64,000 nt of DNA, taken from RH-AL1 sp965277355 (GTDB lineage: Bacteria > Pseudomonadota > Alphaproteobacteria > Rhizobiales > Beijerinckiaceae). The notes under the pieces were generated by a model. That model worked only from the letters and a program-made list of their open reading frames with translations. It was not told the DNA's origin and made no database searches. Position numbers and translations under genes: made by a program. Of this stretch, positions 28,521 to 36,587 are shown in pieces (the first letter of the stretch is position 1; the number at the start of each line of letters is the position of its first letter). Location of the stretch: NCBI GenBank assembly GCA_965277355.1, contig CBDICN010000002.1:496001-560000 (forward strand). The letters run 5' to 3'.

Positions 28521-29111
28521 CTAGCGCTTCTTGTCGCCCGCCTCGGCACCGGGCAGCTTCTTCGGCGGCTTGCCCGAGGCGGTAAGGATCTTGCGCACCG
28601 ACCAGGCCTCCTTCTCCGTGGTGCCCTTGAGATCGTTGATCTTCCAGGCGCCGTCCTCTTTGACGAAGTCGTAGGTGACGACGGTCGGCTGGCCGTGGTT
28701 GGTGAAGCTCGCCGAAACCACCGCCTTGCCGAGCTCGAGGACGTCGGTCTTCAAGGTCACCTTCTGCAACTCGGCGTCCTGCGAGGCCGAGATCGGATCG
28801 AAGTCGAGCGCCGCGTCGCCGTCGTGCGCCGCCCTGGTCTCCGCCGTGGTCACCAGCAGGTCGAAGCTTTTGGAAAAGTATTTTTCGCGCGTGTCGCGGT
28901 TCTCGAAGGGGGTGGCCTTGGCCTTCTTCACGTCGATGGCGGCCTGCTTGTAGATCGCGGCGACGATGTCGCGCGGCTCCTCGAGCGCGACCGGAGCGGC
29001 TTTCGCCGCGGCGGAAGGGGCGGATTTCGCCGTCTGCGCCCGAACCGGCGACACGCAGGCCATTGCACAACCAAGACATAGGCAGGCGAGTGCGACACGT
29101 CTGATGATCAC
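28521..29111 (-). CDS. Exported DUF3828-like protein
   Basis: 196 residues from GTG 29111 with GGAG seven bases upstream. A signal peptide (cut near SPVRAQ) and an Ala/Lys linker precede a domain with FDLLVTTAETRAAHDGDAALDFDPISASQDAE and VTYDFVKEDGAWKINDL, the pattern of DUF3828 and the wider NTF2-like group. Probably periplasmic. Function unknown. It is transcribed in the same direction as carA but far from its end. Confidence 0.75.
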   Translation of the reverse strand: MIIRRVALACLCLGCAMACVSPVRAQTAKSAPSAAAKAAPVALEEPRDIVAAIYKQAAIDVKKAKATPFENRDTREKYFSKSFDLLVTTAETRAAHDGDAALDFDPISASQDAELQKVTLKTDVLELGKAVVSASFTNHGQPTVVTYDFVKEDGAWKINDLKGTTEKEAWSVRKILTASGKPPKKLPGAEAGDKKR

Positions 29112-29222
29112 GATTGGTCTCCGTGCGTCGAGGCCGAATCCTCATGGCGGAACTTAGCCGGTGAGCGATGCTTCCGCCACAAGCCCGACCGCCGCGACAT
29201 CGCCATGGCGAGTATCCGCGCC

Positions 29223-30398
29223 TCAACCCTTGGCCTTGTCCATCAGCTCGGTGAAGCGCTTGAACAGGTAGTGGCTATCCTGCGGGCCGGGCGAGGCCTC
29301 GGGGTGGTGCTGCACCGAGAACGCCGGCCGGTCGGTCAGCTCCAGGCCGGAGTTCGAGCCGTCGAACAGGCTTCGATGCGTCTCGCGGGCGGTCGCCGGA
29401 AGCGTCGCGGTATCGACGGCGAAGCCGTGGTTCATCGAGACGATCTCGACCTTGTCGGTCGTGTAGTCCATCACCGGATGGTTGGCGCCGTGGTGGCCCT
29501 GGTGCATCTTGCGCGTCTCGGCGCCGATCGCCAGCGCCAGCAGCTGGTGGCCGAGGCAGATGCCGAAGATCGGCACGCGGCGGTCCAGCAGGTGCTTGAT
29601 CACCGGCACGGCGTATTCGCCGGTGGCCGCCGGGTCACCCGGGCCGTTGGACAAAAACACGCCGTCGGGCGCGAGCGCCATGATGTCGTCCGCCGAAGCC
29701 GTCGAGGGCACCACGGCGACGGCGCATCCGGCATCGGCGAGCAGACGCAGGATGTTGCGCTTGATGCCGTAGTCGACCGCCACGACCTTGTAGCGCGGTG
29801 CCGTCTGATGACCGTAGCCGTCGCGCGTCCACAGGGTTTCGTCCCAGTCGAAGCGCTGCACGGTCGTCACCTTCGGCACCAGGTCGAGGCCGACGAGGCC
29901 GGACCAGCCGGCCGCCTTGGCCTTGAGATCGGCGAGGTCGAAGACGCCGTCGGGATCGTGCGCGATGACGGCGTTGGGCACGCCCCTGTCGCGCATCAGC
30001 GCGGTCAGCTCCCGCGTGTCGATGCCGGCGAGGCCGATAATGCCGCGTCGCTGCAGCCATCGGTCGAAGTGCATCTGGGCGCGATGGTTCGACGGCCCCG
30101 ACACGTTCGCCAGGACGACAAGGCCGACGGCGTTGTTGGCCGAGGCGAGGTTGATCGATTCCGAATCCTCGTCGTTGGCGCCGACGTTGCCGATGTGCGG
30201 GAAGGTGAACGTCAGGATCTGCCCGTTGTAGGAGGGGTCGGTCAAAATCTCCTGGTAGCCGGTCATGGCGGTGTTGAAGCAGAGCTCGCCGACGGCCGCG
30301 CCGGTCGCCCCGAAGCCTTGGCCCTCGAGCACCGTGCCTTCCGCCAGCACCAGGACAGCCGTCGCCTTGTGCTCGGCCCAGCCGGAAGCCTCGTCCAT
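29223..30398 (-). CDS. carA: Carbamoyl-phosphate synthase small subunit
   Basis: 391 residues from ATG 30398 (TTG 30413 is also in frame). N-terminal domain with LEGQGFGATG and GYQEILTDPSY; C-terminal class I glutamine amidotransferase with GICLGHQLLALA (nucleophile Cys) and HHPEASPGP (catalytic His/Glu). It supplies ammonia from glutamine to CarB for arginine and pyrimidine synthesis. carB is not in the window. Intact and normal length. Confidence 0.97.
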   Translation of the reverse strand: MDEASGWAEHKATAVLVLAEGTVLEGQGFGATGAAVGELCFNTAMTGYQEILTDPSYNGQILTFTFPHIGNVGANDEDSESINLASANNAVGLVVLANVSGPSNHRAQMHFDRWLQRRGIIGLAGIDTRELTALMRDRGVPNAVIAHDPDGVFDLADLKAKAAGWSGLVGLDLVPKVTTVQRFDWDETLWTRDGYGHQTAPRYKVVAVDYGIKRNILRLLADAGCAVAVVPSTASADDIMALAPDGVFLSNGPGDPAATGEYAVPVIKHLLDRRVPIFGICLGHQLLALAIGAETRKMHQGHHGANHPVMDYTTDKVEIVSMNHGFAVDTATLPATARETHRSLFDGSNSGLELTDRPAFSVQHHPEASPGPQDSHYLFKRFTELMDKAKG

Positions 30399-30534
30399 CG
30401 CGATCCCGTTCAACCTTGTGCCGCGGCAGGCCGGCCGCCGCCTCGGAGAAAGCGCGCCTCGTGCTTGATCGTCAAGGCTCGTGCACGAGAGATCGCCGGC
30501 GCACGCCTGTTCACTTCTGCTATGCTCGGCCGGG

Positions 30535-30954
30535 ATGGGACGAGCCGAGCATAAGAGTCACGGCGCCCTTGAAGGTCGCCGACGGGCCGCGCGCGTGGCG
30601 GCGGCGCTGACCTACGTGCCAATCGGGCTCCTTCATGTCCGCAGGCCGGAGATCTTCCTGCCGATCATGCCGCCGCTTATTCCCTGCCCTCGCGAGGTGG
30701 TGATCGCCACGGGGACCGCCGAGATCCTCGGCGGATTGGGCCTGCTCTGGCCACCAACCCGCAAGGCGGCGGCGATCGGCCTGGCCCTCTACGCGGTCGG
30801 CGTCTACCCAGCCAACGTCCACCATGCCGTGGCGCGCAAGCGCGTCCCGCCGCTGCCCGACAGCTGGTGGTACCATGCACCGCGGCTCGCCTTTCAGCCC
30901 GTTTTCGTGTGGTGGGCGCTTTTCGCCGGTGGACTGCTGCCGCGAAAACGCTGA
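30535..30954 (+). CDS. DoxX-like small membrane protein
   Basis: About 139 residues from ATG 30535. Four hydrophobic segments and the stretch YVPIGLLHVRRPEIFLPIMPP followed by GTAEILGGLGLLWPPTRKAA resemble DoxX-family proteins, which are four-span inner-membrane proteins of uncertain, often redox-related role. It is divergent from carA. The start is uncertain because the frame is open further upstream and no strong ribosome site is visible. Confidence 0.7.
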   Translation: MGRAEHKSHGALEGRRRAARVAAALTYVPIGLLHVRRPEIFLPIMPPLIPCPREVVIATGTAEILGGLGLLWPPTRKAAAIGLALYAVGVYPANVHHAVARKRVPPLPDSWWYHAPRLAFQPVFVWWALFAGGLLPRKR

Positions 30955-31000
30955 AGGGCGCCCGGATGTCGCCGGCCCGCGATGGAACGCAGCCGTGCCG

Positions 31001-31306
31001 ATGAGATTTGCGGACATGACCAAGGTCTTCGCCGTTCCGCTCGTCCTCGTCTTCGCCGGCTCGCCGGCGTGGAGCGCGCAATTCCTGTTGCCCTCGCCCT
31101 ACCCATCGGAAGTCATCGGAGCCCAGCCGCTCGATCCCGAGCCGCAGGGCCTCGGCGGGCCGCAGCGGATCATGCTCGACCCCTATCCGCAGAACCAAGG
31201 CGAATTCGCTCAAGGCAACCCGGAGATCGTACGGCGACACCGCCATCAGCGTCTCGTGAAAAGCATCTACCAGCGCAAGTACAGGGTCGAGCGGCTTGGG
31301 CGGTAG
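31001..31306 (+). CDS. Small exported hypothetical protein
   Basis: 101 residues from ATG 31001 (ATG 31016 is an alternative). Signal peptide with core VFAVPLVLVFAGSPAWSA, then a Pro/Gln-rich mature part ending in a basic stretch (VKSIYQRKYRVERLGR). Not recognised. It sits 46 nt after the DoxX-like gene in the same direction. Confidence 0.55.
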   Translation: MRFADMTKVFAVPLVLVFAGSPAWSAQFLLPSPYPSEVIGAQPLDPEPQGLGGPQRIMLDPYPQNQGEFAQGNPEIVRRHRHQRLVKSIYQRKYRVERLGR

Positions 31307-31327
31307 CGTGCCGCGCAAGGCCGCCTG

Positions 31328-31536
31328 TCCTCCCCTGCCGAAGGCGGGGGAGGGGGACCGCCGAAGGCGGTGGAGGGGGCTGCCACCGCTGCGCTCTTTC
31401 GCACCAGCGCCGCGCTGTTCGGCACCCTCGCTGCGCTGTTGGGCGATGCGCCAGTGCGCCTTCGACAAGATCGAAGCTTGTCCGCCCCCTCCACCATGCT
31501 TCGCATGGTCCCCCTCCCCCGCTTTGCGGAGGAGGG
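31328..31536. repeat. Intergenic palindromic element (family B), copy 1
   Basis: About 209 nt. The left half has tcctccc...ggcgggggagggggaccgcc-type hairpins and ggtggagggggctgcc; the right half has the inverted forms ccctccaccatgcttcg and ggtccccctcccccg. The two ends are inverted copies, so the whole unit can fold into paired hairpins. Sister copies are at 36433-36578 and 49231-49396. Confidence 0.8.
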
Positions 31537-31547
31537 CCAGCGCCGTC

Positions 31548-31787
31548 GTGCTTGCCGCCCTGTTCTGCCTCGGCATCACGATGCCCGTTCAAACGATACC
31601 CGCTCACGGGGCGGGCGGCGGCGGCAGCGCGGGCGGCAGCGGAGCGCAGAACCACCCGGCCAGCGGCCTTCCGCCGGGCGACGTGGGTCCTGCTGGGTCC
31701 CCCAACAATCCACATGGCGACAAAGCAGGCGGACCGGGGTCCGAACCGGCGGCGGAGCCTTCGGCGACAAGCGGCATCCGGCATTAG
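31548..31787 (+). CDS. Small exported Gly-rich protein next to a repeat
   Basis: 79 residues from GTG 31548. Signal peptide core LAALFCLGITMPVQTIPAHGA, then a Gly/Ser/Pro/Asn-rich mature peptide (GAQNHPASGLPPGD, SPNNPHGDKAGG). The only good ribosome site, GGAGGAGGG, is inside the right end of the palindromic element, 11 nt upstream, so the element seems to have replaced the native leader. The frame is open further upstream through the repeat but those residues are not protein-like. Confidence 0.45.
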   Translation: MLAALFCLGITMPVQTIPAHGAGGGGSAGGSGAQNHPASGLPPGDVGPAGSPNNPHGDKAGGPGSEPAAEPSATSGIRH

Positions 31788-32010
31788 CGAGCCCTACGGC
31801 GCTCACCTCCGACCGAAGACGCCGTGTCGCCGTGCGCGGCGTCAGGCGCAGTCAAACCGTGCATCTGTTCGCCCATTCTATGCCGATGATCGCGCCTTCA
31901 CGCCGTCGGACACCAGTTTTGCCGGACACCAGTTTTGCATCGCGTCCGGCGCGCCTTCGGCATAAGCTGACCTCCGGCGAATACTTCGCCGGGATGAAGA
32001 GGGTTGAGCC

Positions 32011-32130
32011 ATGGCCAAAGGTCAGATGCGCGGCAACAAGGAAGCCAAGAAACCCAAGAAGGAAAAGCCGAAGACGATCGCGGCGGCGGCGCCGGTCGTG
32101 AAGATCAACACCGGCGACAAGAAAAAGTAA
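32011..32130 (+). CDS. 39-residue Lys-rich conserved small protein
   Basis: ATG 32011 to TAA 32130 encodes MAKGQMRGNKEAKKPKKEKP and a short Ala/Val stretch ending GDKKK. Small proteins starting with M.KGQ.R.N.E.KKPK are widespread in proteobacteria, as I recall, and have no assigned role. GAGGG stands shortly upstream. Confidence 0.7.
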   Translation: MAKGQMRGNKEAKKPKKEKPKTIAAAAPVVKINTGDKKK

Positions 32131-32208
32131 GGCCGGCCGAGGGGGTCTCGGCGCAAGCTCGCTAGCCGGGCGCCTCCGCGTCACAGGCGGCGCGCGGCAC
32201 GGGCGCGT

Positions 32209-32772
32209 TCATCCGGCGCGCCGGCGCCTCCATTCGAAGGCCGGGATGGCGATGCGGCGATCGGCGTCGCCGTCCCAGACCGTCGCAAGACCGGCCGCCT
32301 TCAGCGCCGCCTCGACGATCCGGCCGACGCGAACGCGCTCAGCCGCAGCGTCGACGTGATCGAAGGCGATCATCAGGCCCCGGCTTTCGAGAGCGCGCTC
32401 GACATCTTGCCCATGGTAGAAACAGTAGCCGAAGAACCGGCCCTTCGGGCGCTGGGACAGTACCTCCGCGGCGTCGGAGTGCCCATCCGACATGGTCACT
32501 CCGGCGTCATGAAGAGCGAGGATAGCCTGTCCGCCAAGGGCATCGAATGCCGCGTCGAGTCGATCGCAATCCGTTGTTAGCGGCCACGTTTTCTCGGCCT
32601 CGGCCTTACGCGCGAATTCGGTCGCGGCGGCGGCCCTTAGAGCGGCGAGATCGGTGGCTTCGTCCTCCACGAGAAAGTCGTCGATCATCGCGTCGACGGC
32701 CTCCGGCCCATAGAAGCCGGACCAGATCGCCATCTTGATCATATGCAGCTCGTCTTCACCGGAGACGGCCAT
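32209..32772 (-). CDS. DUF6891-like protein
   Basis: 187 residues. The segments WPLTTDCDRLDAAFDAL, GQAILALHDAGVTMSDG and FGYCFYHGQDVERAL with LMIAFDHVD match the DUF6891 layout as I recall it. Soluble, cytoplasmic, no known activity. It lies 24 nt downstream of mobB on the same strand and may share its transcript. Confidence 0.75.
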   Translation of the reverse strand: MAVSGEDELHMIKMAIWSGFYGPEAVDAMIDDFLVEDEATDLAALRAAAATEFARKAEAEKTWPLTTDCDRLDAAFDALGGQAILALHDAGVTMSDGHSDAAEVLSQRPKGRFFGYCFYHGQDVERALESRGLMIAFDHVDAAAERVRVGRIVEAALKAAGLATVWDGDADRRIAIPAFEWRRRRAG

Positions 32773-32796
32773 TCGTTCCTCCGCCCATGGGTTCCA

Positions 32797-33366
32797 TTAT
32801 CCTGCTCTTTTCGCCTCGTCCACGAGCGGTGGACTCCGACCCGCACCGGAAAGCCGGCGCCGCGTCTCGTCGAGCGGCTGGGCGTGGGCGAGAACGAGGG
32901 CGACGATCGCCTCGACGTCGTCCAGGTGGACGCGCGGCAGCGGGCCGAACGGCGGCGGCGAATCGCTCGCGAGCGCGGCGATGCTGGCATCGTAGGGGAA
33001 CAGGAACGGTTGTCCGTTGTCGACGCGATGCACCTCGATCTTGGCATGGGCGTCGCGCTTGAACCCCTCCACCAGCGCCAGATCGACCGGCGCGAGATGA
33101 CCGAGCAGCGTGCCGAGGTCCGGCTCCGCCTCGTCGCGCAGCTCGTGCATCAGCGCCCACCTCTTGGCGGAGACGACCAGCACCTCTTTGGCGCCGGCCT
33201 CCCGGTGGACGTAGGAATCCTTGCCCGGCGTATCGACGTCGAAGGCATGGTGGGCGTGCTTGATCGTCGAGACGCCGAGGCCCCGCGCCTGAAGCGCCGG
33301 GATGAGCTTGGCGACGAGCGTGGTTTTGCCGGCGCCGCTCCAACCGGCCAGCCCGATGACGTTCAT
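32797..33366 (-). CDS. mobB: Molybdopterin-guanine dinucleotide biosynthesis protein B
   Basis: 189 residues with the MobB P-loop GWSGAGKTT near residue 8, STIKHAHHAFDVDTPGKDSY and ALVEGFKRDAHAKIEVHR. MobB is a GTP-binding accessory protein that assists MobA in attaching GMP to molybdopterin. mobA is not nearby. The start MNVIGLAGWSGAG is the conserved one. A methyltransferase gene ends 22 nt upstream on the same strand. Confidence 0.93.
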   Translation of the reverse strand: MNVIGLAGWSGAGKTTLVAKLIPALQARGLGVSTIKHAHHAFDVDTPGKDSYVHREAGAKEVLVVSAKRWALMHELRDEAEPDLGTLLGHLAPVDLALVEGFKRDAHAKIEVHRVDNGQPFLFPYDASIAALASDSPPPFGPLPRVHLDDVEAIVALVLAHAQPLDETRRRLSGAGRSPPLVDEAKRAG

Positions 33367-33387
33367 GTCCGCTCCCGCCTCGAGCCT

Positions 33388-34149
33388 TCAGATATCCGCC
33401 TCGATCATCATCGTGTCGATGGTGAAGGAGCCGTCGGGCTCGACCGCGAAATGGGCGGTGATCTCCGCCGGCATCTGGTTCTGCAGGCCGCGGATCGCCT
33501 TCGCGTGCAGGTCGGGCGTCCCGATGCGCGCGGTCCAGGCGGCGAAATCCAGCCGCAACCGAGAGAAGACGGGCGCCGCCGGACGCAGCCCGGCGAGGCG
33601 CAGGGCCGCGTCCCACTGCGCCGTGGTGTAGTCGCACACGTGGGAGGGGTCGCGAAGGACTTCGACGGCGTGGAGGAAGCCGTCGTGTTCCGGGACGCCG
33701 GGCGATACGGTGTCGATCACCACCGCGAGCCCGCCCGGCCTCAGGACGCGGCGCATGCCGGCGAGCCCGGCCGCGAGGTCGCTCCAGTGGTGCGCGCTGT
33801 AGCGCGTGAAGACGAAGTCGAACGAGCCGCCCGCGAACGGCATCGCCTCGGCCGTGCCCTGCCGCGTCGTGATCGCGGTAAGGCCGCGCGCGGCCGCCAC
33901 CGCGCCGACCGCGTCCAGCATCTCGGACGAGAGGTCGTAGGCGACGACCTCGGCGGCATGGGGCGCCACGGCGAAACTGACATGGCCGCCGCCGCAGCCG
34001 AGATCGAGCACGCGCCGCCCGGGGGTCGCCGCGACGATCGCCGCCAGGCGGTCGAGGTCGGCGCCCTTCGCATGATCGGCGCTCTCGACATAGGCGCGGG
34101 CGCGGGGGCCGAATTGCGCGGCGACCAGGGCTTCGTGGGTCAGGGACAT
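33388..34149 (-). CDS. Class I SAM-dependent methyltransferase
   Basis: 253 residues from ATG 34149. Motif I VLDLGCGGGHVSFAVA, the motif II area with GTAEAMPFAGGSFDFVFTRYSAHHW and motif III VLRPGGLAVVIDTVSPG are present, as in the UbiE/MenG-like type 11 group. The substrate cannot be read from the sequence. The frame is open further upstream, but MSLTHEALVAAQFGPRA is the typical start. Confidence 0.88.
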   Translation of the reverse strand: MSLTHEALVAAQFGPRARAYVESADHAKGADLDRLAAIVAATPGRRVLDLGCGGGHVSFAVAPHAAEVVAYDLSSEMLDAVGAVAAARGLTAITTRQGTAEAMPFAGGSFDFVFTRYSAHHWSDLAAGLAGMRRVLRPGGLAVVIDTVSPGVPEHDGFLHAVEVLRDPSHVCDYTTAQWDAALRLAGLRPAAPVFSRLRLDFAAWTARIGTPDLHAKAIRGLQNQMPAEITAHFAVEPDGSFTIDTMMIEADI

Positions 34150-34210
34150 CGGCCACCTGCTGGCAGGGTCGTTGCGCGTCGCATGTTGCCGGCTTGCGTA
34201 CCGCATCGCT

Positions 34211-34459
34211 ATGGCAAGCGCCATGGCTGATGAAAATCCCGTCGAACTCGACCTGCGCGGCCTGAAATGTCCGCTGCCCGTGTTGAAGACGCGCAGGGCG
34301 TTGCGGCGGCTTGCGAACGGGTCTTCGCTCGTCGTGTCCTGCACCGATCCGATGGCCGCGATCGACATCCCGCACTGCCTGCGAGAAGACGGTCACATTC
34401 TCGTGCGGCGGACGGACCACGACGGCGTCATGACCTTCCATATCGTAAAGCGGATTTGA
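34211..34459 (+). CDS. TusA-family sulfurtransferase-like protein
   Basis: 82 residues from ATG 34211 (ATG 34223 also possible). The hallmark ELDLRGLKCPLPVLKTRRAL contains the active Cys of the CPxP motif (CPLP), followed by the two-layer sandwich end with CTDPMAAIDIPHCLRE. TusA-family proteins carry sulfur as a persulfide for tRNA thiolation, molybdenum cofactor or sulfur oxidation. mobB lies close by on the other strand. Confidence 0.88.
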   Translation: MASAMADENPVELDLRGLKCPLPVLKTRRALRRLANGSSLVVSCTDPMAAIDIPHCLREDGHILVRRTDHDGVMTFHIVKRI

Positions 34460-34682
34460 TCATTGCGCGCGCCTGATCCGGCCTGAACGACGGCAAACTG
34501 TAGCGTTGGCATGAGCCGCTCGCCGCGCACCCGACCGACTCACTTTTTCGCATTCGCGGATCGCGGCGGAGACGGCGACGCCGCCTTCGCCCGCGTTAAC
34601 ACTGAGTGCAGTGCCGCCTCGACAGACTGCATGGTCGCCGGTAAGGAAATTCGGCCTTTTCGTGGCTAAAGAGGGGATTTCC

Positions 34683-34985
34683 ATGGTTGGTATGTTCAAG
34701 TCCATCGCCGTCGCCGGCACTCTTCTGATGGTTGCCGCTCCCGCGTTCGCGCAGAGCATCGACACGAACCCGCTGGGCCTGCCGTTGGTCCCGAAGAGCC
34801 TCGACCTCGACCCGCTCCACATCTTCACGCCCGCGTCGAAGCCGATGATGCATCATCGCATGCGCCACCATCGCGCGATGCATCACCGCATGATGAAGCC
34901 GATGGCCAAGAAGAAGATGGCCAAGAAGAAGATGGCAACGGGTAAAAAGATGATGACCAAGAAGCCGATGAAGAAGAAGGGCTGA
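34683..34985 (+). CDS. Exported Met/His/Lys-rich protein
   Basis: 100 residues from ATG 34683, with GAGGGG upstream. Signal peptide cut near APAFAQS, a short conserved middle (DTNPLGLPLVPKSLDLDPLHIF) and a C-terminal half made almost only of Met, His, Lys and Arg (HHRMRHHRAMHHRMMKP, then MAKKK repeats). Such tails can bind soft metals or polyanions, but that is inference. A related gene follows at 35085. Confidence 0.75.
   Translation: MVGMFKSIAVAGTLLMVAAPAFAQSIDTNPLGLPLVPKSLDLDPLHIFTPASKPMMHHRMRHHRAMHHRMMKPMAKKKMAKKKMATGKKMMTKKPMKKKG
34902..34931 (+). repeat. 15-nt tandem repeat in the Met/His/Lys-rich gene
   Basis: Two exact copies of atggccaagaagaag encode MAKKK twice; a third, degraded unit follows. 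Confidence 0.85.
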
Positions 34986-35084
34986 GCAAGCCTCGCTTCG
35001 GTCGATGCGGCTTGGGCGCGCTCGATCGCCGCGTGCGTCCATCGTTCCGCAGCCGCCTTTGCGATCGATGTCTCGGGTCCTAAG

Positions 35085-35366
35085 ATGACGCAGAGGGCGG
35101 CAGGCGCCGCCACGCTCGCCAGGCCGAAAGGGTGTCGATGCCGGGGATCGCCAGGACGGGCCGCCATCGCCGCCGCGCTCGCTCTGTTCGCCACGCCCTG
35201 CTTGGCGCAGGCGCTCGACCTCAACCCCTATGGCCTCGCCCTCGATCCTTACCGCGTCTTCCCGCCGGGGACGCCGGTGGAGGTGCCGACGATGCGGCAC
35301 CGTCACATTGCCCGTCTGCGCCGCGGGCACCATCGGCGGCCGGCGTCCCGCCACGACGGCGCGTGA
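35085..35366 (+). CDS. Exported basic protein related to the gene at 34683
   Basis: 93 residues from ATG 35085. An Arg-rich start, a hydrophobic signal core (AAIAAALALFATPCLAQA) and a mature part ALDLNPYGLALDPYRVFPPG that aligns with the NPLGLPLVPKSLDLDP region of the upstream gene; a His/Arg-rich end follows (RHRHIARLRRGHHRR). The two look like a diverged tandem duplication. Function unknown. Confidence 0.6.
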   Translation: MTQRAAGAATLARPKGCRCRGSPGRAAIAAALALFATPCLAQALDLNPYGLALDPYRVFPPGTPVEVPTMRHRHIARLRRGHHRRPASRHDGA

Positions 35367-35411
35367 ACCCGGCTGGAGCGCGCGCAGGCCGCGACGTAGA
35401 TCCAGGCCGCC

Positions 35412-36404
35412 TCAGGCCGCCGACTTGGCCGGTGCCGGCTTGATCGCGTCGGCCTTCTTGATGAGAGCTTCCGCCATGCGGATCGACGCGATGTCGATCA
35501 GGCGGCCGTCGAGCGACACGGCGCCCCTGCCTTCCTTGGCGGCCTTCTCCATCGCCTCGAGGATGCGGCGCGCCTTCGTCACCTCCTCGTCGGAGGGCGA
35601 ATAGACCTCGTTGGCGAGCGCGACCTGGCTCGGATGGATCGCCCATTTGCCTTCGTAGCCGAGCACCGCGGCGCGGCGGGCGGCGGCCTTGTAGCCCTCC
35701 GGGTCCTGGATGTCGCCGAAAGGCCCGTCGATCGGGCGCAGGCCATTGGCCCGGCACGCCAGCATCATCTTCGACAGCGCGTAGTGCCAGGGATCGCCCC
35801 AGAAGAAGTCGCGCGCCGTCTCGCCGTCCTTGTCGGTGAGCACGCCGTAGTCCGGATGGACGCCGCCGATCGAGGTGGTGCGCGCTCGCGTCGAGGCGAC
35901 ATAGTCGGCGATGCCGAAGCTCATCGCCTCGTTACGCTTGGAGGCCTTGGCGATCTCGTCGCAATTGACCATGCCGAGCGCGGTCTCGATCAGGATCTCG
36001 AAACCGAGCTTCTTGGTCCGCTTCTTGGCCATTTCGATCTGGGTGACCAGCACGTCGACGGCGTAGACGTCGGCGGCGGTGCCGACCTTCGGAATCAGGA
36101 TCATGTCTAGGCGCGGGCAGGCTTCGACGATGTCGACGACGTCGCGATACATGAAATGCGTGTCGAGCCCGTTGATGCGCACCATCATCGTTTTGGTGCC
36201 CCAATCGATCTCGTTCAGCGCCTGCACGATGTTCGAGCGTGCCTTCTCCTTGTCGTCGGGCGCGACGGCGTCCTCGCAATCGAGGAAGATGATGTCGGCG
36301 TCGCTCTTCGCGGACTTCTCGAACAGCGATTCGTTGGAACCGGGCACGGCGAGTTCGGAGCGGTGCAGCCGCGGTGTCGCCTGCTCGATCAGCGTGAAGC
36401 TCAT
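35412..36404 (-). CDS. mcl: Malyl-CoA lyase (serine cycle)
   Basis: About 330 residues from ATG 36404, with AAGGAGG upstream. It starts MSFTLIEQATPRLHRSELAVPG; the CitE-like TIM barrel carries FLDCEDAVAPDDK and the metal/CoA region GFEILIETALGMVN. It cleaves malyl-CoA into acetyl-CoA and glyoxylate, the last step that returns glyoxylate to the serine cycle. It is the final gene of the hprA-mtkA-mtkB-mcl run, separated from mtkB by a family B repeat element. Confidence 0.95.
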   Translation of the reverse strand: MSFTLIEQATPRLHRSELAVPGSNESLFEKSAKSDADIIFLDCEDAVAPDDKEKARSNIVQALNEIDWGTKTMMVRINGLDTHFMYRDVVDIVEACPRLDMILIPKVGTAADVYAVDVLVTQIEMAKKRTKKLGFEILIETALGMVNCDEIAKASKRNEAMSFGIADYVASTRARTTSIGGVHPDYGVLTDKDGETARDFFWGDPWHYALSKMMLACRANGLRPIDGPFGDIQDPEGYKAAARRAAVLGYEGKWAIHPSQVALANEVYSPSDEEVTKARRILEAMEKAAKEGRGAVSLDGRLIDIASIRMAEALIKKADAIKPAPAKSAA

Positions 36405-36432
36405 GGGGGGTCCTCCTTCAGGGTTGGTTAAT

Positions 36433-36578
36433 CCTCCCCCGTCGGAGACGGGGGAAGGGGGACCGCCGAAGGCGGTGGAGGGGGCTGCCGCGGGGCGCCA
36501 CCTGGTCGAGATGAAAGCGGCGGCGGCCCCCTCCACCACGCTTCGCGCGGTCCCCCTCCCCCGCTGCGCGGGGGAGGA
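36433..36578. repeat. Intergenic palindromic element (family B), copy 2
   Basis: About 146 nt between mtkB and mcl. The outer ends tcctcccccg and cgggggagga are inverted copies; inside are ggaccgccgaaggcggtgg and the inverted ccaccacgcttcgcgcggtc. It would be part of the mRNA if the cluster is one transcript. Confidence 0.85.
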
Positions 36579-36587
36579 TAGCGCTCG

